From: Saprospiraceae bacterium
GTDB taxonomy: Bacteria > Bacteroidota > Bacteroidia > Chitinophagales > Saprospiraceae
Direction: 5' to 3'
Assembly (NCBI GenBank): GCA_007128085.1
Contig: SKYC01000133.1
Span: 1 to 11,628, forward strand
DNA: 11,628 nt
Position 1 is the stretch's first letter; each line of letters begins with the position of its first letter. A program made the position numbers and the translations under genes. Under the pieces are notes generated by a model. The model was not told the DNA's origin. It worked only from the letters and a program-made list of their open reading frames with translations, and searched no databases. Positions 5,285 to 11,628 of this stretch are shown piece by piece.

Positions 5285-6899
5285 AGGGATATCGATAATC
5301 TTCAGCCGGTTCAAAGTTTTCCTTGATCGTCCTTTGCGACACCCATCGATATAAATTCAGTATAGAACCTGCTTTGTCATTGGTTCCCGATCCCCTGGCA
5401 CCTCCAAATGGCTGTTGCCCGACCACTGCGCCTGTAGGCTTGTCATTGATGTAAAAATTACCTGCAGAGTGGGTTAAAGCCCTGGTGGCTTTTTGGATAA
5501 CCGAGCGCTCATTGGCAAAAACAGCTCCTGTCAATGCATATGGAGATGTATTGTCCACCAGTTTTAACACTTCGTCAAAGCTGTCATCTTCATAGACAAA
5601 AATGGTCAGAACCGGTCCGAATATTTCCTCGCACATCGTCCTGTATTTGGGGTCTGAGGAGACAATTACCGTGGGTTCTATATAGTACCCTTTGGTCTTA
5701 TCAAAACCTCCACCGGAAATGATCTCTACTTCTTTGTCCTTTTTCGCCTGTTCGATGAAGTTGGTGATTTTGTCAAAAGCGCGCTCATCGATAACGGCAT
5801 TGATGAAATTGGAAAAGTCCTCCGGTGGGCCCATTTTCAGTGATTTGAGGTCTTTGAGAAACATCTTTTTCACATCCTTCCAAATGGACTTGGGTATGTA
5901 CGCGCGCGATGCTGCTGAACACTTCTGCCCCTGGAATTCAAATGCTCCCCGGGTAAGGGCAGTGACCAGTGCCTGGACATTGCAGTTGGGATGGGCGAGC
6001 ACAAAGTCTTTACCCCCTGTTTCACCAACGATTCTGGGGAATGACCTGTACTTATCCAATTGCTCGCCAATGGTTTTCCATATCGTCTTGAATACACCGG
6101 TACTTCCCGTAAAGTGAATTCCCGCAAAATCTCTGTGGGAAAAAACAATGTCTCCGGCCTGCGGTCCATCCACGTGGATAAGATTAACCACTCCCGCGGG
6201 CAGTCCCGCTTCCTCCAGGATCTCCATAATGACATTGGCGGAGTAAATCTGACTTTCAGCGGCTTTCCAAACTACCGTATTACCCATCAAGGCAGGAGCT
6301 GTCGGAAGGTTACCCGCAATGGCCGTAAAATTAAAAGGAGTGAGGGCAAAAACGAATCCCTCCAGTGGCCTGTGTTCTGTTCTGTTCCATATTTTGGAAG
6401 AACTCTCGGGCTGATTGTGATACATCTCGTACATAAACTGAACGTTGAACCTCCAAAAATCTGCCAATTCACATATGCAATCGATCTCCGCCTGATAAAT
6501 ATTCTTTGACTGCGCCAGCATGGTGGCTGCATTCATTTTGGCTCGGTACGGTCCGACGAGCAGATCCGCCGCGCGCAAGAATATGGCTGCGCGATCCTGC
6601 CACGGCATTTCCTCCCATTCCTTTTTGGCTGCCAATGCAGCTTTTATCGCTTGTTTTACATGCTCTCCGGTCCCCTTGTTAAAAGTTCCCAGTTCCAATG
6701 AGAGGTTGTAAGGCGATCTCATTTTCACCTTATCCTCGGTGTACACTTTTTTTCCCCCGATATACATCGGAACATCCACGGTTTTGGATTTTGCAGCCTC
6801 CAGAGCATTTATTAATTCCTCTCTTTCCGGGCTTCCCGGTTCGTGTTGGAGCACCGGTTCGTTGTAAACAAAAGGGGGTGTATAGTTTGCATTAGCCAT
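5268..6899 (-). CDS. pruA: 1-pyrroline-5-carboxylate (L-glutamate gamma-semialdehyde) dehydrogenase
   Basis: An NAD-dependent aldehyde dehydrogenase for the second step of proline breakdown, oxidising glutamate semialdehyde (from pyrroline-5-carboxylate) to glutamate. The 543 residues are the length of the monofunctional P5CDH type, without a fused proline dehydrogenase. Seen: LTPFNFTAIAGNL (186-198) with Asn190, IHFTGSTGVFK (261-271), the general-base Glu293 in VGETGGKDF, the nucleophile Cys327 in FQGQKCSAASRAY, EEIFGPVLT, and a C-terminal PTGAVVGQQPFGGARGSGTN stretch typical of P5CDH. The ATG at 6899 begins MANANYTPPFVYNEPV, a familiar P5CDH N terminus. No proline dehydrogenase gene is nearby, so the pathway is split. 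It is separated from upstream coaD by 130 bp and a candidate terminator, so it probably has its own promoter, but I could not find a clear TAnnTTTG box. Confidence 0.95.
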   Translation of the reverse strand: MANANYTPPFVYNEPVLQHEPGSPEREELINALEAAKSKTVDVPMYIGGKKVYTEDKVKMRSPYNLSLELGTFNKGTGEHVKQAIKAALAAKKEWEEMPWQDRAAIFLRAADLLVGPYRAKMNAATMLAQSKNIYQAEIDCICELADFWRFNVQFMYEMYHNQPESSSKIWNRTEHRPLEGFVFALTPFNFTAIAGNLPTAPALMGNTVVWKAAESQIYSANVIMEILEEAGLPAGVVNLIHVDGPQAGDIVFSHRDFAGIHFTGSTGVFKTIWKTIGEQLDKYRSFPRIVGETGGKDFVLAHPNCNVQALVTALTRGAFEFQGQKCSAASRAYIPKSIWKDVKKMFLKDLKSLKMGPPEDFSNFINAVIDERAFDKITNFIEQAKKDKEVEIISGGGFDKTKGYYIEPTVIVSSDPKYRTMCEEIFGPVLTIFVYEDDSFDEVLKLVDNTSPYALTGAVFANERSVIQKATRALTHSAGNFYINDKPTGAVVGQQPFGGARGSGTNDKAGSILNLYRWVSQRTIKENFEPAEDYRYPFMSEE

Positions 6900-7029
6900 A
6901 AATCATTCTTTTTTTATTAAAAATCAATTGTGTTAATTTATTCTCTATAATTTTTATTCTTGTTTCCTGAGAGCGATTTTCAAAAGGTCTTTCCGATCCC
7001 TCAATTTCCGCCCGGCAAAACTCTATTTT

Positions 7030-7470
7030 TCAAGGTAAAAAAGGCGAAGCATCGCCCCCGGCACCTATAATTTCCCTGACTATGGTTGAGCTGATGTGAG
7101 AGTACTGTGGTCTGCTTATCAAAAAAAGCGTCTCCAACTCATCACCAATTATTTGATTGAGTTGTGAAATGGTTTTTTCATAATCAAAATCCGAAGCATT
7201 CCTCAACCCCCTAAGCAAATATCTGGCACCAACACTTTTACAATACTCAGCAGTCAAGCCCTCAAAAGAATCCACTATGACTTTGGGATTATCTGCAAAG
7301 ACCTTATTCAACCTATTCATCCTCTGATCCAATGAGTATAAATACTGTTTTTTGTTGTTGATACCAATGGCAACAATTACCTTATCAAAAAGCGGGCAGG
7401 CTCTTTCCACCAGATCTGTATGACCAATGGTGATGGGGTCGAAAGATCCGGGAAATACTGCTACTTTCAT
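7030..7470 (-). CDS. coaD: Pantetheine-phosphate adenylyltransferase
   Basis: Catalyses the fourth step of coenzyme A synthesis, joining ATP and 4'-phosphopantetheine into dephospho-CoA. This is a nucleotidyltransferase of 146 residues, slightly short for the family (about 150-165), the difference being at the C terminus. Seen: FPGSFDPITIGH (6-17) with the T/HxGH nucleotide-binding motif TIGH, the RGLRNASDFDYE block (88-99), and SHISSTIVRE (123-132), the second ATP-binding signature. It ends SPFLP, close to the family's usual end, so it is complete. It starts 17 bp after the stop of the protease gene and is probably co-transcribed with it. A compact hairpin with a T6 tract lies within its last codons. 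Confidence 0.95.
   Translation of the reverse strand: MKVAVFPGSFDPITIGHTDLVERACPLFDKVIVAIGINNKKQYLYSLDQRMNRLNKVFADNPKVIVDSFEGLTAEYCKSVGARYLLRGLRNASDFDYEKTISQLNQIIGDELETLFLISRPQYSHISSTIVREIIGAGGDASPFLP
7037..7056 (-). terminator. Candidate intrinsic terminator within the end of coaD
   Basis: On the minus strand, GGCGA (7056-7052), a TGCT loop and TCGCC (7047-7043) form a GC-rich 5-bp stem directly followed by T6 (7042-7037). It can be lengthened by two G-U pairs with the T-tract. It lies inside the last coaD codons (Gly-Asp-Ala-Ser-Pro-Phe-Leu) and ends 5 bp before the stop codon. The stem is short, so efficiency is uncertain. Confidence 0.45.
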
Positions 7471-7487
7471 TATTCGATTTTTTATGC

Positions 7488-9077
7488 CTATCGCTGCCTG
7501 GAAAGCATTGCCTGATAGTCGCTCTCCAGAGCCTCAACGGCCGTTCTGACAACGGGGTCTGTCCTATTTAAAACTTCGTAGTACAGATTGGATCCAAATA
7601 TAAAGCGACCGAGGCGGGCTTCCAAAAAAGAGTATACTCTTTCTGAATTTTCTTCCAGTAAATTTTCCAAATCGCGTTTCCCATCCTCCTCTTCGAGTAG
7701 TTCTAAAAGATCTGTTTGCCAGGTCTGCGGAATGAGTTGATTCAAGTATTCTGCACTATACTCCTGAATTTGTCCGGCCTCATCCCTAAAGTAAGAAAAT
7801 GCCAGTTGGTTGATGTACTGCAAATAGTTGTTAAAATCGGCATGTGAAAACATGGAATTTACATCTACCAAAATATCCGGTTGAATGGCCTTTCCCTCAG
7901 GAACCAATCGACCATTGGTGGTGTAAAAACTGGCTTCTTCATCCGTCGCCCCCCCATTGTCTGCCACCCAATCTTCCTCGCGAAAAATGGCTCGTCCGGA
8001 GGGAATATAGTACTTAGAAACAGTCAATCGTATGGCACTGTTGTCTCTGAGACGATAGTGCTCCTGCACCGAGCCCTTTCCGAAAGATTTTGATCCTATG
8101 ACCAACCCCCTGTCCAGATCCTGGACCACACCGGCTACAATTTCACTGGCCGAAGCAGAGGCTCCATCGATCAACACAACCACCCGGTCAATGTGAAAGA
8201 AATTGCGACCATTGGATCGGTAGGTCTTCTCCATCTTGGAATGGCTTTTGGTTTTCACCATGGTTTTACCGGCCTGTGGGAAGAGCTGACTCAATATTTT
8301 AATGGCTTCCTGCAGATAACCTCCGGGATTGTGCCTCAGATCCAGGATCAGATCAATTTTCTCCTTCCCGGCCACGTTTTCTTCAATCACCTGCATAAAC
8401 TCACTGTAACTCCTCGCGGTAAAAGAGTTGAGTTTCAGGTATAGGAGGTCCTCTTCAATGAGATAAGAAGATCCCACGCTGTTTATGGGTACCGTTCCTC
8501 TCTTTACGACCACCTCCCGTTCTTTTTCTTCCGCGTTTCTCAGTGTTCGGAGTCTGACTTCAGAATCAACCGGCCCGCGAAACAACTCGACGATTTCGGA
8601 CATCTCCCTCTCCAGGCCCGATACAAGGGTATCATTAATGGCCAGAATGGCATCGCCCGGAAGCAAGTCTACTTTTGATGCCGGGCTGTTTGCAATAACG
8701 TCCACAACATAAACGGTGTCCAGAAAAAGAAAAAACTCAACACCAATTCCCTCCAGATTGCCCTGCATTCGATTGGTAATTGCAGCAGATTTTTCTTGAG
8801 GAATGTAATACGAGTGCGGATCCAACTCATTTAAAATCGCCTCGGCAGCTACATCTGCCAGGCGGTCAATATCGACTGTATCTACATAACGAGTTTGAAC
8901 GAAATTGAGAATTTCTCCCAACTTGTGGTAAGCAGAGGAATGCTCGCTTTGAACCAGGGTGCTTTTACCCTCTCCCTGAAACCACACACCCAACATAAAC
9001 CCCCCGGCGAGAAAAATCGACACCACCATGGGCTGTATGAACCAGTTGGTTTTGGATGGGGTATTTTTATTTTCCAT
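7488..9077 (-). CDS. S41 family C-terminal processing protease (CtpA-like), membrane-anchored
   Basis: A PDZ-containing serine protease of the CtpA/Prc/tail-specific group, cutting periplasmic or envelope proteins near their C termini. I take the ATG at 9077 (MENKNTPSKTN, 529 residues); the frame continues five codons to a TTG at 9092, which is less likely. In this numbering: one hydrophobic N-terminal segment (about 15-32) as signal anchor, an N-terminal helical part, a PDZ domain (about 100-190), then the protease core with DLRHNPGG (246-253), Ser309 in ASASASEI, and Lys334 and Gln338 in SKSFGKGSVQ. The Ser-Lys spacing of 25 and Lys-Gln spacing of 4 match the known catalytic triad of the family. 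About 180 residues follow the core, with an acidic helical tail. Upstream of coaD in a probable operon; only 71 bp separate it from gap. Confidence 0.92.
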   Translation of the reverse strand: MENKNTPSKTNWFIQPMVVSIFLAGGFMLGVWFQGEGKSTLVQSEHSSAYHKLGEILNFVQTRYVDTVDIDRLADVAAEAILNELDPHSYYIPQEKSAAITNRMQGNLEGIGVEFFLFLDTVYVVDVIANSPASKVDLLPGDAILAINDTLVSGLEREMSEIVELFRGPVDSEVRLRTLRNAEEKEREVVVKRGTVPINSVGSSYLIEEDLLYLKLNSFTARSYSEFMQVIEENVAGKEKIDLILDLRHNPGGYLQEAIKILSQLFPQAGKTMVKTKSHSKMEKTYRSNGRNFFHIDRVVVLIDGASASASEIVAGVVQDLDRGLVIGSKSFGKGSVQEHYRLRDNSAIRLTVSKYYIPSGRAIFREEDWVADNGGATDEEASFYTTNGRLVPEGKAIQPDILVDVNSMFSHADFNNYLQYINQLAFSYFRDEAGQIQEYSAEYLNQLIPQTWQTDLLELLEEEDGKRDLENLLEENSERVYSFLEARLGRFIFGSNLYYEVLNRTDPVVRTAVEALESDYQAMLSRQR

Positions 9078-9148
9078 TGATGCGGTTTGCAATTAAACGC
9101 TACCGAGGGTAAAATAGTTTGATTTCTCAGAGTTTCCACAAAAGGTAA

Positions 9149-10606
9149 TCAGTAAAAAGCAAACCTTCTTACCTTGGCTGCATATTTCGCCAACCGAACT
9201 ACCTGACAACAATAACCGTATTCGTTATCGTACCAGGCGTAAACAGTGACTTGTTTTCCATCATTAGAAACGATGGTACTGGGCGCGTCAAATACAGCGG
9301 CACTGGTAGATCCCACCACATGAGTTGAAACGTACTCGGGATCAGAAGAATAGTGAATTTGTTCAACCATATTCCCAAAGAGAGAAGCTCGCTTCAACTC
9401 TTCGTTGACTTCTTCCACAGATACTTCCTCTTTTACCACCAGATTCATAACTGCCAATGAAACATTGGGGGTGGGAACCCGCACCGCATTGCCGGTCAGC
9501 TTACCGGAAAGTTCGGGAAGGACTTTTGCGACGGCCTTTGCTGCGCCGGTTGAAGTTAAAACCATATTCAGGGCTGCAGCCCGGCCTCTTCTCGGCTTTT
9601 TGTGAAAGTTGTCGAGCAAATTCTGATCGCTGGTATAAGCGTGTATGGTCTCGATATGACCGCTGACAATGCCAAATTTATCGCCCAACACTTTCAACAC
9701 GGGCGAGATGGCATTGGTGGTACAGGAAGCCGCGCAAAAAACATTTTCAGATTCTTCCAACTCTTTGTGGTTGACCCCGTAAACGAGATTGGGAATGTCC
9801 TTGCCCGGAGCGGTAAACAACACCTGGTCAATACCGGGTCTCAAATGAGCCGACAGGCCCTCCCGGTCTCTCCAGACTCCTGTATTATCGATCAACAAGG
9901 CCTTCTCTATTCCATAGTCCCTGTAATTTATTTCTGCGGGCCCACCCGCAAAAATCATTTTTACCCGATTTCCATTGACGATCAACTCGGAGTTCTCTTC
10001 ATCTACCTTAACACTTCCCCCAAAGTCTCCGTGAATGGAATCGGACTGCAACAGTGCAGCTCTCTTTTCCATTTCCAGTTTCCGGTCTGCCAGTTTTGAT
10101 CGAATCACTATGGCCTTTAACCGCAATTGATCCCCTCTGCCCGTAAGTTCAATAATCCGCCTGGCAAGCAATCTGCCAATACGACCAAATCCGTACAATA
10201 CAATGTCCTTGGCCTCAATGGATCCCCCTTCATGTTCAAATGCCTGTTTAAATACACCTTTTAAAAAGGATTTTAAATCCGGTTCCCCGGCAGTATTCTT
10301 AAAGTCCACTGCGAGTTTTCCAATATCAATTCTGGAGGGTGCAAAACGATCATAGGATTCTATAATTCGGGCAATATCGAGGGTGTCGTCAATAGTTACC
10401 GCACGATCGGTATAATTTTTTCCGTACCTGTGATTGTGAATAATTTCACTGGGCCTGCTGTCGTAAATATCTTTTCTGAAAAGAATGAGTTCTATGCCCC
10501 GGTCAAAGCGAAGGTCCCCGGCCACTTTTATTAGTTTGAGTGCTTTTTTTTCGTCTGATCGCCACTTGCTAAGCGTCTTATTGACGCTGGATTGTATCTT
10601 TTCCAT
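9149..10606 (-). CDS. gap: Glyceraldehyde-3-phosphate dehydrogenase, long form with N-terminal extension
   Basis: Converts glyceraldehyde-3-phosphate, phosphate and NAD(P)+ to 1,3-bisphosphoglycerate, in glycolysis or in reverse. I choose the ATG at 10606 (MEKIQSSVNK, 485 residues): the longer frame, to 10699, would translate the rpoD terminator and the predicted promoter, and 485 residues fits the long GAPDH type of Bacteroidota. An extension of about 130 residues comes first. The GAPDH core then shows LYGFGRIGR (137-145), nucleophile Cys295 in AASCTTNAISP, His322 in IHAYTSDQ, and WYDNEYGYCCQVV (458-470), where the usual Trp after NE is Tyr. After the second Rossmann strand the usual Asn-Asp is replaced by Arg169-Ser170, which argues against strict NAD specificity. 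The role of the extension is unknown to me. Confidence 0.93.
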   Translation of the reverse strand: MEKIQSSVNKTLSKWRSDEKKALKLIKVAGDLRFDRGIELILFRKDIYDSRPSEIIHNHRYGKNYTDRAVTIDDTLDIARIIESYDRFAPSRIDIGKLAVDFKNTAGEPDLKSFLKGVFKQAFEHEGGSIEAKDIVLYGFGRIGRLLARRIIELTGRGDQLRLKAIVIRSKLADRKLEMEKRAALLQSDSIHGDFGGSVKVDEENSELIVNGNRVKMIFAGGPAEINYRDYGIEKALLIDNTGVWRDREGLSAHLRPGIDQVLFTAPGKDIPNLVYGVNHKELEESENVFCAASCTTNAISPVLKVLGDKFGIVSGHIETIHAYTSDQNLLDNFHKKPRRGRAAALNMVLTSTGAAKAVAKVLPELSGKLTGNAVRVPTPNVSLAVMNLVVKEEVSVEEVNEELKRASLFGNMVEQIHYSSDPEYVSTHVVGSTSAAVFDAPSTIVSNDGKQVTVYAWYDNEYGYCCQVVRLAKYAAKVRRFAFY

Positions 10607-10632
10607 GATAAAAGGGGGTTTAAAAATTTCTG

Positions 10633-10664
10633 CAAAAATGAACATTTTTTCTGGTTCAAACAAA
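10633..10664 (-). promoter_or_regulatory. Probable gap promoter
   Basis: On the minus strand, TTTG (10661-10664), a 20-bp spacer and CATTTTTG (10633-10640) resemble TTTG-N19-TAnnTTTG, with one mismatch at the first base of the -7 box. It would give a leader of about 20 nt before the ATG at 10606. Its -33 element overlaps the T-tract of the rpoD terminator. Confidence 0.4.
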
Positions 10665-10690
10665 AAAGGGAGGCCATTTCGACCTCCCTT
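10662..10690 (-). terminator. Intrinsic terminator of rpoD
   Basis: On the minus strand, AAGGGAGG (10690-10683) pairs perfectly with CCTCCCTT (10673-10666) around a 9-nt loop, and a T6 run follows (10667-10662), overlapping the last stem bases. It starts 43 bp after the rpoD stop and rules out translation of the longest gap frame across it. Confidence 0.85.
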
Positions 10691-10732
10691 ATAGTACATA
10701 TTTTCAACAACCCCGCAATTCCCTCGCCTTAT

Positions 10733-11602
10733 CTATAGTGCAAGGTAGTTTTTCAACAATTTACTCCTTGAGGTCGCACGCAATTTATTGATCGCCTTGT
10801 CTTTGATTTGTCTCACCCGCTCTCGGGTCAAGCCGAATTTGTCTCCGATATCTTCGAGCGACATGGGGTGCTCTACTCCTATACCAAAGTAGAGTTTGAT
10901 TACATCACTCTGGCGATCCGTCAAGGTGCCGAGTGATCTTTCAATTTCACTTCTCAGTGAGTCGGTATAATCCAATCCAAGATCCGTTTCCGGAGTGGTA
11001 CTGTTTTCCAGAACATCCAGCAGTGTATTGTCCTCACCTTCTACAAAGGGAGCATCTACACTGACATGACGGGAAGCCACACCCAGGGTTTTTTCAACTT
11101 CTTCTGAGGATATCTCCAACTGGTCGGACAGTTCCTCTGCAGACGGTTCTCTTTCGTACTCTTGCTCAAGTTCAGAAAAGGCGCGATTTATTTTATTGAG
11201 CGAACCCACCTTATTCAGCGGCAAACGAACAATTCTCGATTGTTCGGCAAGCGCCTGTAAAATAGACTGGCGAATCCACCATACGGCGTAGGAGATAAAT
11301 TTAAAGCCCCTGGTCTCATCAAACCGCTGAGCGGCTTTGATCAAACCCAGATTTCCTTCGTTGATAAGGTCACTGAGCGACAATCCCTGATTTTGGTATT
11401 GCTTGGCTACTGAAACCACGAAACGGAGATTGGCCTTGGTCAGTTTTTCGAGCGCCTCCTGGTCGTCTTCTTTAATTCGCTTTGCGAGATCCACCTCTTC
11501 CTCCGGAGTCAGCAGATCCACCTTTCCAATTTCCTGAAGGTACTTCTCTAGCGACTGACTCTCGCGATTCGTAATCGATTTTGTTATTTTTAACTGTCTC
11601 AT
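10733..11602 (-). CDS. rpoD: Primary (housekeeping) RNA polymerase sigma factor, short Bacteroidota type
   Basis: A sigma-70 family factor that directs RNA polymerase to housekeeping promoters. At 289 residues it lacks region 1.1 and the large non-conserved insert of proteobacterial RpoD, as is usual for the Bacteroidota primary sigma. Order: region 1.2 (about 16-45, LEKYLQEIGKVDLLTPEEE), region 2 (51-125) with NLRFVVSVAKQYQNQGLSLSD, LINEGNLGLIKAAQRFD and FISYAVWWIRQSI, region 3 (about 130-205), and region 4 (225-280) with LTDRQSDVIKLYFG and the helix-turn-helix LTRERVRQIKDKAINKLR. Full-length region 3 and the canonical -10 recognition helix argue for primary rather than alternative sigma. 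The ATG at 11602 (MRQLKITKSI) is the family's usual start. Only 26 bp upstream are visible, too little to judge its promoter. Ends 43 bp before a strong terminator. Confidence 0.95.
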   Translation of the reverse strand: MRQLKITKSITNRESQSLEKYLQEIGKVDLLTPEEEVDLAKRIKEDDQEALEKLTKANLRFVVSVAKQYQNQGLSLSDLINEGNLGLIKAAQRFDETRGFKFISYAVWWIRQSILQALAEQSRIVRLPLNKVGSLNKINRAFSELEQEYEREPSAEELSDQLEISSEEVEKTLGVASRHVSVDAPFVEGEDNTLLDVLENSTTPETDLGLDYTDSLRSEIERSLGTLTDRQSDVIKLYFGIGVEHPMSLEDIGDKFGLTRERVRQIKDKAINKLRATSRSKLLKNYLAL

Positions 11603-11628
11603 TCAACCGTCTTTTTATTTCAAATTAT

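Noticed and set aside
6900..7029. Search for a pruA promoter in the coaD-pruA gap
   Set aside because: The stretch is AT-rich with scattered TTTG, but no TAnnTTTG at acceptable spacing; the nearest (ACCTTTTG) lacks the TA.
9109..9142. Possible promoter before the protease gene (TTTG, 22 bp, TATTTTAC on the minus strand)
   Set aside because: The -7 box lacks the terminal TTTG and the spacer is long; transcription from gap is as likely.
9142..9175. Inverted repeat AAGGTAA/TTACCTT across the gap stop codon as a terminator
   Set aside because: The 7-bp stem is A-T rich at both ends, the loop is 21 nt and there is hardly any T-tract after it.
11603..11628. ATAATTTG as the rpoD -7 box
   Set aside because: It does not fit TAnnTTTG in spacing, and the window ends before a -33 element could be seen.

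Overview
The window reads as ordinary chromosomal DNA of a Bacteroidota bacterium, probably from the Saprospiria/Cytophagia/Flavobacteria part of the phylum. The evidence is a secreted repeat protein ending in a gliding-motility-type C-terminal (type IX secretion) domain, a short primary sigma factor lacking region 1.1, the long GAPDH form with an N-terminal extension, two copies of the Bacteroidota -7 promoter box TATCTTTG, and no clear Shine-Dalgarno sequences.

Layout, left to right. Positions 1-2561 (+) hold the 3' part of a large secreted adhesin-like gene whose start lies outside the window: four and a bit Cys/Asp-rich modules of about 98 residues, Ig/PKD-like and SprB-like domains, then the sorting domain. 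It converges on two minus-strand genes, a TrpG/PabA-type glutamine amidotransferase (2619-3203) and holA, the DNA polymerase III delta subunit (3309-4319). A 368-bp spacer (4320-4687) with divergent promoters and several dyads separates holA from a plus-strand Nudix hydrolase (4688-5284). The Nudix gene overlaps by 17 bp, tail to tail, with pruA (5268-6899, minus). Further right, all on the minus strand, are coaD (7030-7470), a CtpA-type S41 protease (7488-9077), a long GAPDH (9149-10606) and the primary sigma factor rpoD (10733-11602).

The genes do not form one pathway. They cover transcription (rpoD), central carbon (gap), envelope proteolysis (ctpA), CoA synthesis (coaD), proline/glutamate catabolism (pruA), nucleotide-sugar clean-up (Nudix), replication (holA), chorismate amidation (pabA/trpG) and cell-surface adhesion. 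ctpA and coaD (17-bp gap) look like an operon. rpoD and gap are separated by a clear intrinsic terminator that also shows the true gap start lies 31 codons inside the longest frame.

I found no undescribed multi-gene system. The observations most worth following are the higher-order (about 295-residue) module array in the secreted protein with a recently homogenised DNA patch, a strong pruA terminator embedded antisense in the Nudix coding sequence whose pairing works only on the minus strand, a second candidate terminator embedded in the end of coaD, and the dyad-rich holA/Nudix spacer.
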